Shown: in pieces, positions 43,301-51,146 of the stretch
How the letters are laid out: each line of letters begins with the position of its first letter
Numbering within the stretch: the stretch's first letter is position 1
NCBI RefSeq assembly: GCF_002117125.1
Contig: NZ_CP019344.1
Coordinates: 682,001 to 746,000 of the forward strand
Source: Nonlabens spongiae
GTDB taxonomy: Bacteria > Bacteroidota > Bacteroidia > Flavobacteriales > Flavobacteriaceae
Length of the DNA stretch: 64,000 nucleotides
Direction: 5' to 3'
Notes under the pieces: generated by a model
Database searches by the model: none
What the model saw: the letters and a program-made list of their open reading frames with translations, nothing else
What the model was told of the DNA's origin: nothing
Program-made: the position numbers and the translations under genes

Positions 43301-43873
43301 ACCCACAGCCAGAGCCTGTGGAGCCATTCCTTTTGCCGAAGCTACTGCGCCATAAGCCATAATGGTACCAGTTACATGAGCAGCATGATAATTAAGTGTA
43401 GAACTATTATCACCTACACTAAAACGATTGTTCCCACCAGGACCATCATATTCTTGATGGCTTGCCCTAGCTAAACCACCATCCCAAACATAAGCGGTCA
43501 TGTTCTGACCTTCTACATTGAGTCCCAGGCCGCCGTTACTATGCAGAAAGTTTGTGCGGGTACTGCGGGCTGCAGCCACATTATAAGTAGCATAATAAAT
43601 AGGAGCTCCCGTTACAGGATCAATATATTGCAGTTCGATCAATGTACCGTCCTTGAGCTCTTTTCTCAAGGGGATGTTATTTGATTTAGCGTACTGTTCT
43701 ATTTCACTTCTTTGTTGTATTATTTTTTTATCGATTTGTGATTTGACCTGCTGAAGAGCAGATTGATCGTATCGAGATACGATCACTTCCCGCTCAGCAG
43801 GAGATTGTGCCATTGAAGTCCATGAAATACCTATCAGCATCATAGACATCATTAAAAGAGACTTTTTTCTCAT
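40325..43873 (-). CDS. Secreted S8 (subtilisin-like) protease with FN3, GEVED, MAM-like and T9SS type A domains
   Basis: A 1182-residue exported protease. Signal peptide about 1-22 (SWTSMA-QSP). The catalytic triad is Asp131 (YVWDGGLA), His163 (NYHAAHVTGTI) and Ser about 350 (GTSMASPNVTGS). After the peptidase domain come a PPC-like domain (to about 545), FN3 (550-630), GEVED domain (650-775), a second FN3 (785-870), a MAM-like domain (880-1035), a carbohydrate-binding CBM5/12-like stretch (WSSSTSYSVGDRVTYNGSLY) and the Por tail (RLYPNPVTDGILNVEH). A palindrome copy encodes RFRES in the first FN3. Likely cell-surface or extracellular protein degradation. Confidence 0.95.
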   Translation of the reverse strand: MRKKSLLMMSMMLIGISWTSMAQSPAEREVIVSRYDQSALQQVKSQIDKKIIQQRSEIEQYAKSNNIPLRKELKDGTLIELQYIDPVTGAPIYYATYNVAAARSTRTNFLHSNGGLGLNVEGQNMTAYVWDGGLARASHQEYDGPGGNNRFSVGDNSSTLNYHAAHVTGTIMAYGAVASAKGMAPQALAVGHDWNNDKSEATSQAANGMLLSNHSYGFRSDLVPDYYFGAYITESRDWDQIMYNAPYYLMVVAAGNDGNANSYNGSPLGGNSSYDKLTGHSTSKNNLVVANAQDATINSAGDLISVSINSSSSEGPTDDLRIKPDITGNGTGVYSTYESSDTAYNSITGTSMASPNVTGSLLLLQQHYNQLNGNYMRAASLKGLALHTADDAGVTGPDPVFGWGLMNTKRAAELISNDGVGSEISELTLTNGQTYEITVNSDGVNDLMASISWTDLPGTATTATNSNTARLVNDLDIRVIKAGTTYEPWRLTGVTTNGLGDNTRDPYERISVANASGTYTIRVTHKGSLSGGSQNYTLILSGVSQQVQNCVATVPTGLNVTGAGATEASLAWNAVTSASYVVRFRESGTSTWTTGTINGTTATLTGLQTLTDYEAQVRSVCSDGSQSNYSSSINFSTTNVAYCSSNGNNVNDEYIGRVQFNSIDQSSGAGSGGYTDYTGTSTNLSAGTSYTLTVTPTWTGTVYSEGYAAWIDWNQDGDFNDADEQVWSQGATSNTPVSGTVSVPNDATPGATRMRVSMKYNGTPTACESFDYGEVEDYTVVVGAGDSQAPSVPTGLNVSNVTQDTANVSWAASSDNVGVVEYEVTLNGNVLGAVQGTSANLTGLVANTSYSVRVAARDAANNTSALSQAANFTTLPEASSGCTATASLPYAQGWNSNLGNWSQDTNDDFDWTRRTGGTPSSNTGPSSANEGSHYVYMESSAPNNNVDTARLISPCIDLGTEAATLTFNYHMFGSSAMGSLRVDISSDGGTSWTQLWSRSGNQGNSWQAASIDLSGFVGTSVQIRLNGTTGTTWQGDMAVDNLSISTGSADPCAGVAPWSSSTSYSVGDRVTYNGSLYERAASSWVNLGPCGTTNSFAGEIDAVAPPLNVSLRLYPNPVTDGILNVEHSLGDKVSFEVLNLQGQLIHSGKLRSRMDVSDLSVGVYLLRVKAGDQIMTKRFIAR
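42112..42127. repeat. Dispersed palindrome inside the subtilase gene (RFRES)
   Basis: Perfect copy, read on the minus strand as RFRES in SYVVRFRESGTSTW of the first FN3 domain. This position, strand C of FN3, often reads YxVRYR, so the residues fit the fold. Confidence 0.95.
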
Positions 43874-43908
43874 AATTAATGGTTTTTAGATTAACATGAT
43901 CTAATATT

Positions 43909-43924
43909 ACTACATCGATGTAGT
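43909..43924. promoter_or_regulatory. 16-bp palindrome upstream of the subtilase gene
   Basis: ACTACATCGATGTAGT is a perfect palindrome 36 bp before the subtilase ATG (43873). It could be a regulator site. The rest of the 310-base gap up to 44184 is A+T-rich and shows nothing else I can name. Confidence 0.4.
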
Positions 43925-44184
43925 GAAACAAAATATTAATACTATGCACCGAATAACGATATTATATGTATTTAATCGGTAAGACAGGTCTTAGATCAGC
44001 AATAATGAGAGATCAGAGATTTCTGATAATTATGAAAAAAATTTAGAGAACCGTCTTATTTATATTTGTTATAGATAAGCTGATCAGCTTTTGATTAAAT
44101 ATCACCTTTAAAAACTTAAACAGATTCAGGTAAGTGCGTTGGGATCTTTTCTGAGTAATAGAGAATCCTTACCACGCGAACTGG

Positions 44185-44691
44185 TCAAACTCTAGTCAAA
44201 CGTTTGATCACCTCTTGATGTGATGGAAAAAATTCAATCAACTGTCGTCTTGAGGCCAGTACAAAATTCTTAAAATCAAATCCAGGAGCCACCGTACAAC
44301 CGACAAAAGAATAATCGCCACCTTCTACCACTTCTGAAGCAAACCAGCTGCCTCCCTCGACCACAAACTGCGGCAATTCGCCATTTGCGATATTACGTCC
44401 TACTAATTGGTTGTAATATTTTCCCTCAGGAGTAATCACGTGAATAACTATGGGATCACCATCATAAAAATGCCACATCTCGTCTTGATGAATCTTATGA
44501 AACGCCGAAAAGTTCCCGGCAGTCAGCATAAAGTAAATACCCGTACAATAATTCCTGTCGCCTGAATAAGCATCTGGCAGACTTGATTTGGGTATAATTC
44601 CCTCACTACGGTAGGTTTCTTTGAAATACCCTCCTTCTGGATGTGGTTATAGGTCGAGGACGTTGATGAGTTGGTCTTTTGTATGAGGCAT
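44185..44691 (-). pseudogene. Cupin (DUF985) gene interrupted by a nonsense codon
   Basis: From the ATG at 44691: MPHTKDQLINVLDL, then TAA (44649-44647) where relatives have Glu, then PHPEGGYFKETYRS, RNYCTGIYFMLTAG and the rest of the beta-barrel (HQDEMWHFYDGDPIVIHVI, FVVEGGSWFASE, GCTVAPGFDF) to the stop at 44185. Apart from the stop the DUF985 protein is complete and in frame, about 168 residues. A product from the internal Met at 44529 would lack the first strands. A recent point mutation or a sequence error would explain it. Confidence 0.83.
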
Positions 44692-44856
44692 GGCGTAATC
44701 TCTTTGTATCAAAAATACGGTTTGATAAGCTTTCCGAAGTTTGAATCTCTAAAAGCTAACTCAGCACGAGTTACTGAAAATTTTTTAAGCTTTAAAATCT
44801 AGGAAGTTTGACTATTTAGATTGCTTGATGGCATTCAGCACAAGAAGTAGGTTTTT

Positions 44857-44881
44857 AATTGAAACCTCCAAGGTTTCAATT
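44857..44881. repeat. Perfect inverted repeat (11-bp arms)
   Basis: AATTGAAACCT-CCA-AGGTTTCAATT in the 326-base gap 44692-45017. It may be a terminator or a small dispersed hairpin. Nothing else is recognisable in this gap. Confidence 0.7.
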
Positions 44882-45017
44882 CAACTAACATCTAGATCAA
44901 GACTTCTTGTTATTTGGAAAAGTTGAGCTGGTTTTTCGTACTGTCAGGATAGAAGCTTGCTGTTGAAATCTGATTGTTGTGCGAGCTCTGATTGCTACTC
45001 GGGATCAGCACGCAACT

Positions 45018-45509
45018 CTAAAAAATTGGTGGAATCGTATTCTCGATAGACTTTTTTCTCAAATAGCGATAACCTAAGTAGAGCATATAGGTAACGGATA
45101 GTATTCCAATTATGAATAGAATGATATATTTAGTTTTATGTTCAGATGCAGCTAGTAGGATTTTACCATTCTTTTCGATTTGGATTATTTCCGAATTGGG
45201 GTTCTTTTCATCTGCATTTGAATCATAGAAAATTTTTATTCGATCGCCAATATCTATTGAGTTTTGCAGATCATTATAATCTTCTGATATTCTATAATAA
45301 CTGAACTCGTTATTGACTTCTTTCAGCCTTAGAGAGAATATTTCTGAATCATTATCGGAAGTCTTTACTTCTTTGGTAACAATTAGATTTTCGTAGTAAC
45401 TGTATTGACTCAGGTCTTTGTTTAGATTGCTGAATCCTATATAAGCGACAAACAGAAATATCAATAAACCAAGTAAAATGGAAATAATATTAATGACATC
45501 TCTCAGCAT
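45018..45509 (-). CDS. Two-helix membrane protein (DUF3592-like)
   Basis: A 163-residue protein with an N-terminal helix (INIISILLGLLIFLFVAYI), an extracytoplasmic beta-rich domain of about 90 residues with the pattern GDRIKIFYDSNADEKNP, and a C-terminal helix with a basic tail. The outline is that of DUF3592-type proteins. A+T-rich and next to a REP-like element, downstream of the HNH gene on the same strand. Function unknown. Confidence 0.72.
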   Translation of the reverse strand: MLRDVINIISILLGLLIFLFVAYIGFSNLNKDLSQYSYYENLIVTKEVKTSDNDSEIFSLRLKEVNNEFSYYRISEDYNDLQNSIDIGDRIKIFYDSNADEKNPNSEIIQIEKNGKILLAASEHKTKYIILFIIGILSVTYMLYLGYRYLRKKSIENTIPPIF

Positions 45510-45568
45510 CTTCTTCTTGGACTTTATTTATTTCTTAAACGGTGCGGCTGGTTGGTTTCAATGATCGC

Positions 45569-45600
45569 GTAGACACCGAAGGCAACTCGGCGCCAGCGAG
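45569..45600 (+). repeat. Degenerate REP element
   Basis: GTAGACACCGAAGGCAACTC followed by GGCGCCAGCGAG. It matches REP copies 1-3 (6557, 6821, 7465) at both ends, with a changed hairpin (CCGA...TCGG). It lies between the 45018 and 45621 genes, 38 kb from the RAYT locus. Confidence 0.7.
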
Positions 45601-45620
45601 AGTGTTAACAAGTAAAATAA

Positions 45621-46670
45621 TCACGTGATTTTATTGCTTTTTCTGCGATTGCATTTTAAACAGAGTAATTGAATATTCTTTATAGAATTACTACCACCTT
45701 TAGAAAATGGAATAATATGATCAAACTCTATATCTTGATTACTGCCGCAACTCACACAGCAACCTTTATCTCTGGTAAACACAGTTTCTTTAACATGACT
45801 TGGTATCGTTCGATTTCTATTTGATTGGTCAATGTCCTTTATTTCACCAGATTCAATCATTTCTTCGATTGCCTCCGATTCCCAATTTCTCCTTTTTTCT
45901 TTTTCTCTTTGCTGTCGCTTATAATACTCTTTATATCTGTCTTTTTCTTGCCTTTTAAGTTCTTCTAATCTTAATTTTTTGTCAAGTTCATCTTGTCGTC
46001 TCTGTATTTCTTTTTCTATTTGTTCTTCCCTTTCCTGTTTTAGTTTTATCTCTCTTTCTTTCTCTTTTTCCCGTCTAGTTCTTTGCTCTTCCCTCAGCTT
46101 TTGCCGTTCTTGCAACTCCTTCATTTTTTCCTCCTCGATTCTTTTCAATTTTTCTAATCTAATTCGTACTTTTTGATTAATTCTCCATTCCCTAAGTGAT
46201 TTCTCTCTAATTAACTCGTTGATCTCACCCAATTCCACCTCATATTGTTGAAGCAATACTATCCGCTGTTCTGTCGAAAGATTTTCAAATTCGATTTCTA
46301 TTTTATCTCGTATCTCATTAAATGTATTATCGCTAGGGTTTTTATATTGAAATCTTTTCCTACTAATATCCTTCTTGATTTTTTCCTGATGAGTATACAA
46401 AATTCTGTACTCCTCTTTTTCACTATCCGTGAGTCTTTGCCATTGTCTCCATTTAAGATTCAGAAGTCTTAAAAAATTGGCGTGTTTTTTTCGTTCAGTT
46501 CTGTAGTCACTAATTTTTTCGCTAAAATATACTTGTGACAACCCCCATATAGGATAGACCACAAGAAAAGAGACCATTGCATTGATAGTCTCTTCGATAA
46601 GACAAATAGAAACGGTTATTAATACCGCTGGAAGAACATTAAACAGTTTAAATTTTAGACTTTCATTCAT
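45621..46670 (-). CDS. Membrane-anchored coiled-coil HNH endonuclease
   Basis: A 349-residue protein with an unusual layout: two N-terminal helices (about residues 10-48), a helical region (55-180), a very charged, probably single-helix or coiled-coil stretch (185-265, dominated by K, R, E, Q), and a C-terminal HNH nuclease (about 288-349). The HNH part has CVSCGS and CLKCNRRK zinc knuckles around FDHIIPFSKGGSNSIKNIQL. The DH-N-x-H-like core is intact, so it should cut nucleic acid. Location in an A+T-rich islet suggests defence or anti-mobile activity; this is inference. Confidence 0.82.
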   Translation of the reverse strand: MNESLKFKLFNVLPAVLITVSICLIEETINAMVSFLVVYPIWGLSQVYFSEKISDYRTERKKHANFLRLLNLKWRQWQRLTDSEKEEYRILYTHQEKIKKDISRKRFQYKNPSDNTFNEIRDKIEIEFENLSTEQRIVLLQQYEVELGEINELIREKSLREWRINQKVRIRLEKLKRIEEEKMKELQERQKLREEQRTRREKEKEREIKLKQEREEQIEKEIQRRQDELDKKLRLEELKRQEKDRYKEYYKRQQREKEKRRNWESEAIEEMIESGEIKDIDQSNRNRTIPSHVKETVFTRDKGCCVSCGSNQDIEFDHIIPFSKGGSNSIKNIQLLCLKCNRRKSNKIT

Positions 46671-46840
46671 TTTTCTTACGGTTCGATTTTCTCAATTATT
46701 AGTTCTAATAGTCGAGGCATTAAGTAGTGCTAGTGCCGAGGCACACTTTTCTTTCGGTTGAATATTGAGAAAACCTTAATTTTTAGTTTCTATCTTCTTA
46801 TTCTAAAAAGCCAATTTGAGTTATGGGCGTTCATTAGGTG

Positions 46841-47431
46841 TTAGCGATTATTTTTTCTAGGGTCTAAATCCAAATAATTTTTCGTTTTGTTAGCAATTCG
46901 TTTTCTTCGCGATACTAAAGATGTCAAGAATTCAAATTGAATTGGATGCGAGTAAAATGTAATATTCTTGCCATCACTCATATTTGGTTTAGTAAGCAAG
47001 CTACTTTGCACCTCCGTGCCATCAAAAATTTTAACATGCAATTCATTCATGGTTTCGAGTTCTTCAAGTTCATTCAATATATTTTCTGGAAAAGTATTTG
47101 CTACTGGAATCTTTATTAAATCTCCACACGCTTCTATGTAAGGGGTTGCGATACCTAATTCTCTTCCTTTTTCCAGCGAGGTAATATTGTTTTGATGCAA
47201 ATAATCAAGAATGAGATTAAGGGTCTCATTGTTGGATAGGCGATATTCTATTAGAAGTTCTTGGAAAATATCGTTTCTTCCCCCTCTCAAAGTCATTACG
47301 TTTATGTAATCTAACATTTCCGTTTCTGATGATTTTTTTGGGAAGTTGGCATCTCTTAAAATATCATTTGCTAAATCACCAATAGGACTATCAATATTCG
47401 ATACTTTATTTATGTGTTCTAATAATTTCAT
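46841..47431 (-). CDS. Protein with YozE/SAM-like N-terminal domain
   Basis: A 196-residue protein. The first 80 residues (SPIGDLANDILRDANFPKKS, then LDYI and a helical hairpin) resemble YozE-type SAM-like domains. The remainder is alpha/beta with no catalytic motif. It is the upstream-most gene of the minus-strand A+T-rich islet 45018-47431. The 170 bases to the HNH gene hold no other frame. Its function is unknown; a partner role for the HNH protein is speculation. Confidence 0.7.
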   Translation of the reverse strand: MKLLEHINKVSNIDSPIGDLANDILRDANFPKKSSETEMLDYINVMTLRGGRNDIFQELLIEYRLSNNETLNLILDYLHQNNITSLEKGRELGIATPYIEACGDLIKIPVANTFPENILNELEELETMNELHVKIFDGTEVQSSLLTKPNMSDGKNITFYSHPIQFEFLTSLVSRRKRIANKTKNYLDLDPRKNNR

Positions 47432-47764
47432 TAGTTTAGAATGTTGTTAAGAATCAATGGCATAAGGTAAATATAAGCATTAAGAGGTATTTCATGTGAG
47501 CATCCCATAAATCCGAGCTTTTCCTTTGAATTGATCGCTATTAAGCAATTTAAACAGATTCAAAGAGATAGTGAACGTTTGAAAATTGCTCTATGCTCAG
47601 ATTGTCACCAAAAAAATGTCTAACAAAAACCAAAGAGCATACTACAAATCATTTTAAGATATCGTAGACAGTTTCGACACATCGATAAACTTAGTACAGG
47701 GGTCAGCCCGACAATAACCCCACGAAGAAAAAAGGCCACTCAGCAAACACTAAGCGACCTTTTC

Positions 47765-47787
47765 ACTATTAACTATTAACTATTAAC
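47765..47787. repeat. Heptamer tandem repeat (CTATTAA x3)
   Basis: Three tandem copies of CTATTAA downstream of htpG, followed by GCGCGCTGCGCGCGC just before the htpG stop. The rest of the gap 47432-47819 shows no coding potential. Confidence 0.75.
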
Positions 47788-47819
47788 GGCTAACTAATAA
47801 CCGCGCGCTGCGCGCGCTA

Positions 47820-49712
47820 CTACTTCACCATCTCATAACTTCTCTTCACAAATTCGGTCAGCGCCTCACCTTTCAACAGTCCTTGAGACAACTTAGCCAA
47901 ATCCACACTTTGTTTGATTAAGCGTTGTTTTTTCTTGTCCGTTTTAGTGCTGTGGATCTCGTTAACCAGCTCGTGGTTTGCGTTTACGACCAGGTTGTAC
48001 ATGTCTGGCATGTTGCCCATTCCCATCATCATACCGCCACCACCGGTCGCCTGCATTTCTTTCATACGGCGCATGAACTCGGGTTGTGTAATGATAAATG
48101 GAGCGGCATCGCTGCTCATCGCCTCTACCTGTACGGTATAGTTTGAATCTCCTAGAGTTTCTGTAATCGCTTTTTGAAGCGCTTCTTTTTCCTCATCGCT
48201 CAGTTTGGAGATCTGCTCCTCTTCTTTCTTGATCAGATTGTCTACGTGATCTGAATCCACACGTACAAACTGGATTTTCTCTTTGGAGGTTTCCAATTTC
48301 TGCATCAAGTGGCTCACGATAGGCGAGTCGAGTAAGAGGACTTCGTACCCTTTCGCTTTCGCGGAAGCGATATAACTATGCTGCTCCTCTTGATTAGAAG
48401 CATAAAGCACGATGGTTTTCTCGTCCTTATCGGTTTGGGTAGGTTTGATTTTCTCGATCAATTCATCCCAGGTAAAGAAAGATCCGTCCACGGTCGGGTA
48501 CAGCGCAAACTTGTCTGCCTTCTCAAAGAATTTCTCCTTGCTCAGCATACCGTACTCGATCACGATCTTGATGTCGTTCCACTTTTCCTCAAACGCCTTG
48601 CGGTCGTCGTTGAATAAAGATTTCAGCTTGTCTGCCACCTTACGCGTGATGTAGCTGGAGATTTTCTTCACCGCACCATCTGCCTGTAGGTAGGAACGGG
48701 ACACGTTCAGCGGTATGTCTGGACTGTCGATCACCCCACGCAACATGGTCAGGAATTCCGGTACGATTCCCTCTACGTTATCGGTTACAAATACCTGATT
48801 CTGATACAGCTGTATGCGATCCTTCTGAATGTTCAGATCGTTAGTCATCTTAGGGAAATAAAGAATTCCCGTAAGGTTGAACGGATAGTCCACGTTCAGG
48901 TGAATGTTGAAGAGTGGCTCCTCAAACTGCATCGGGTACAGCTCGCGGTAGAAGTTTTTGTAGTCTTCACTTTCCAGCTCCGTAGGCTGCTTGGTCCAGG
49001 CTGGATTTGGGTTGTTGATGATATCGTCTACCTCTTGCGTAGGTGCTGGATCATCCTCCTTCGCTCCTTCTGGCTTCTCCAAAGTCTCCGTGCGCGTACC
49101 AAATTTAATCGGCACTGGCATGAACTTGTTGTATTTGTTCAACAACTCGCGGATGCGGCTTTCTTCCAAAAATTCCGTCTCATCATCGCTGATGTGCAAG
49201 ATGATCTCCGTACCGAAGTGTTCTTTCTGCGCCTCTTCAATCGTGTAATTAGGCGACCCATCACACGTCCAGTGTACCGCTGGAGCATCTTTATAGGATT
49301 TAGTGATGATTTCTACCTTGTCAGCCACCATAAAAGCCGAGTAGAACCCAAGACCGAAGTGGCCTATAATCCCGCTATCCTTTGCGCTGTCTTTGTATTT
49401 CTCCAGGAATTCCTCAGCTCCAGAAAACGCGATATCGTTGATGTATTTCTGCACCTCGTCCTCAGTCATCCCCAGACCTTGATCGATAATGTGGAGCGTT
49501 TTAGCCTCCTTATTGACCTTGATCTCGATCTTCTGGTCACCCAGCTCGACCTTAGCCTCCCCTATTCTGGCGAGATGCTGCAGCTTCAGCGTGGCATCAG
49601 TAGCATTGGACACGAGCTCGCGTAGAAAAATCTCGTGGTCGCTGTATAAAAACTTCTTGATGAGCGGGAAAATGTTCTCCACCGCTACATTAATGGTTCC
49701 TTGTTGACTCAT
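47820..49712 (-). CDS. htpG: Molecular chaperone HtpG (Hsp90)
   Basis: Cytosolic ATP-dependent chaperone, about 630 residues. The GHKL ATPase domain shows LRELVSNATDATLK (motif N1), LHIIDQGLGMTEDEV and GHFGLGFYSAFMVADKVE. The catalytic arginine region NVSRSYLQAD and the middle-domain signature are complete, as is the C-terminal dimerisation domain (STKTDKKKQRLIKQSVDLAK). I start at MSQQGTINVAVENIF (49712); the frame is open eight codons further. A 15-of-16 match to the dispersed palindrome (48354-48369) encodes ASAKAK, which is ordinary HtpG sequence. Confidence 0.97.
   Translation of the reverse strand: MSQQGTINVAVENIFPLIKKFLYSDHEIFLRELVSNATDATLKLQHLARIGEAKVELGDQKIEIKVNKEAKTLHIIDQGLGMTEDEVQKYINDIAFSGAEEFLEKYKDSAKDSGIIGHFGLGFYSAFMVADKVEIITKSYKDAPAVHWTCDGSPNYTIEEAQKEHFGTEIILHISDDETEFLEESRIRELLNKYNKFMPVPIKFGTRTETLEKPEGAKEDDPAPTQEVDDIINNPNPAWTKQPTELESEDYKNFYRELYPMQFEEPLFNIHLNVDYPFNLTGILYFPKMTNDLNIQKDRIQLYQNQVFVTDNVEGIVPEFLTMLRGVIDSPDIPLNVSRSYLQADGAVKKISSYITRKVADKLKSLFNDDRKAFEEKWNDIKIVIEYGMLSKEKFFEKADKFALYPTVDGSFFTWDELIEKIKPTQTDKDEKTIVLYASNQEEQHSYIASAKAKGYEVLLLDSPIVSHLMQKLETSKEKIQFVRVDSDHVDNLIKKEEEQISKLSDEEKEALQKAITETLGDSNYTVQVEAMSSDAAPFIITQPEFMRRMKEMQATGGGGMMMGMGNMPDMYNLVVNANHELVNEIHSTKTDKKKQRLIKQSVDLAKLSQGLLKGEALTEFVKRSYEMVK
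48354..48369. repeat. Near-match to the dispersed palindrome inside htpG
   Basis: CGCTTTCGCGGAAGCG, one base off. It encodes S-A-K-A in a conserved part of HtpG, so it may be a chance match or an old, adapted copy. Confidence 0.45.
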
Positions 49713-49726
49713 ATTTATTGTTTTAT

Positions 49727-49778
49727 GGCGCTTCACAAGCGCCGTTACTTTTTCTTTTATTGGCGCTTGTGAAGCGCC
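49727..49778. repeat. Long inverted repeat upstream of htpG
   Basis: GGCGCTTCACAAGCGCC (49727-49743) and its exact reverse complement GGCGCTTGTGAAGCGCC (49762-49778) flank 18 T-rich bases. Each arm can also fold on itself (GGCGCTT...AAGCGCC). It lies 15 bases before the htpG ATG, inside its leader or promoter. Confidence 0.85.
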
Positions 49779-49818
49779 CTTGCGTTAGGATGCATCGCAG
49801 GCATCCGTTTGTTGATCT

Positions 49819-49834
49819 CGCTTTCGCGAAAGCG
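49819..49834. repeat. Dispersed palindrome CGCTTTCGCGAAAGCG
   Basis: Perfect copy in the divergent htpG/flavoprotein gap, about 107 bp before the htpG ATG. From 49985 to 50067 the gap ends in degenerate TAGGC/CTAATC and CTCACAAA-type repeats. Confidence 0.95.
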
Positions 49835-50067
49835 TGCTTACCCAAAGTCTTCGCCACTCTCACGATCATCGCGACATTTTCAAAGTCCTTACCAAGTGCG
49901 CTCCCGTGCCATTATGACAGCCTTAACGCCACGCTAAAGTTTCCCCAAGCCACAAGGTCTGTCAGATTGTACTTTTTATTTTTAGGGCAGTTAGCTTTAG
50001 GCTCTAGGCGTTAGGCGCTAATCGCTAATCTCAGAAACTCAACGTCTCACAAACTCACAGACTAAAA

Positions 50068-50778
50068 ATGTTCTCACCCGATTTTTCCAAACTCAAAGCA
50101 CTTTACATCAATTGCACGCTCAAGAAGTCTCCGCAAGAAAGCCACACCCAGAAGCTCATGGACGTGAGCGCCCGCATCATGGAGTGTGAACATGTGGAGG
50201 TGGAACACTTACGCTTTATAGACCACGATGTCGCCAGCGGCGTGCAGCCCGATATGACCGAGCACGGCTGGGAAAAAGACGATTGGGTAGAAATCACAAA
50301 AAAAGTCATGGCAGCAGATATTCTAGTGGTAGGAACGCCCATCTGGCTGGGTGAGAAATCTTCCCAATGTCAGTTATTGATTGAGCGACTCTATTCCCTC
50401 AGCGGACTCCAAAATGAAAAAGGTCAATATAAATTCTATGGTAAGGTTGCCGGCACCATCATTACAGGAAACGAAGACGGAATCAAACATTGCGCGATGG
50501 GAATTTTGTACTCGCTGCAACACGTGGGCTACTCCATCCCACCACAAGCCGATGCTGGCTGGATAGGCGAAGTAGGTCCCGGTCCCAGTTATGGTGATGA
50601 TGGCAAAGTTGGTCTGGACAATGATTTTACCAAACGTAACACCACTTTCATGACCTACAACCTGCTCCACCTTGCCAAAATGCTCAAGGAAAATGGCGGC
50701 TATCCCGCTTTTGGCAACTCAAAAGAACAATGGGATGCTGGAAACCGCTGGTGTTTTGAGAATCCGGAGTATCGATAG
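50068..50778 (+). CDS. Flavodoxin-like NAD(P)H-dependent FMN reductase family protein
   Basis: A 236-residue flavodoxin-fold protein. KALYINCTLKKSPQESHTQK is the phosphate-binding loop of the NADPH-dependent FMN reductase group, ADILVVGTPIWLGEKSSQCQ the second flavin-contact loop, and KFYGKVAGTIITGNEDG the third. The C-terminal extension (PSYGDDGKVGLDNDFTKRN) is typical of the longer flavobacterial members. Probably a quinone or flavin reductase; its substrate is unknown. Monocistronic, divergent from htpG. Confidence 0.88.
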   Translation: MFSPDFSKLKALYINCTLKKSPQESHTQKLMDVSARIMECEHVEVEHLRFIDHDVASGVQPDMTEHGWEKDDWVEITKKVMAADILVVGTPIWLGEKSSQCQLLIERLYSLSGLQNEKGQYKFYGKVAGTIITGNEDGIKHCAMGILYSLQHVGYSIPPQADAGWIGEVGPGPSYGDDGKVGLDNDFTKRNTTFMTYNLLHLAKMLKENGGYPAFGNSKEQWDAGNRWCFENPEYR

Positions 50779-50820
50779 AATTAATTTGAAGTTGAATTAC
50801 AGACTTTTAGAATAATTGAA

Positions 50821-50869
50821 GAGACAAGAGGCAAGAGGCAAGAGACAAGAGACAAGAAGCAAGAAACAA
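50821..50869. repeat. Heptamer tandem repeat (GAGACAA type, seven units)
   Basis: Seven consecutive 7-bp units of the form GA(G/A)(A/G)CAA. The rest of the gap up to 51146 holds CTCACAAA-type degenerate repeats and no gene that I can support. Confidence 0.9.
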
Positions 50870-51146
50870 GACTCTCACTCATTAAAACTAATCACAAACC
50901 GCGCAAAGCTCACAGCTCAAAGCTAACAAACTCACAAACACGCCCTTCGAGTCCCTCAGGGCTCGCATTTAGTCTAGTAACGAGGGCTGAGGTGTCATGC
51001 TAAACCCGTCGAAGCATACTCGAAGCCCGATATTAGAAACAGTCAGCTAAATTTTACTTTTGACAAATTAAGCTGGATCTTTTATTAATTTGCCTAAGAT
51101 TACTCCTTCCAGCGATACATTTACTCACAACTTACAAACTCACCTC

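Noticed and set aside
48900..49625. A 241-codon plus-strand frame opposite htpG, and other long antisense frames in htpG
   Set aside because: They are shadows of a highly conserved gene; codon use and composition fit only the minus-strand reading.
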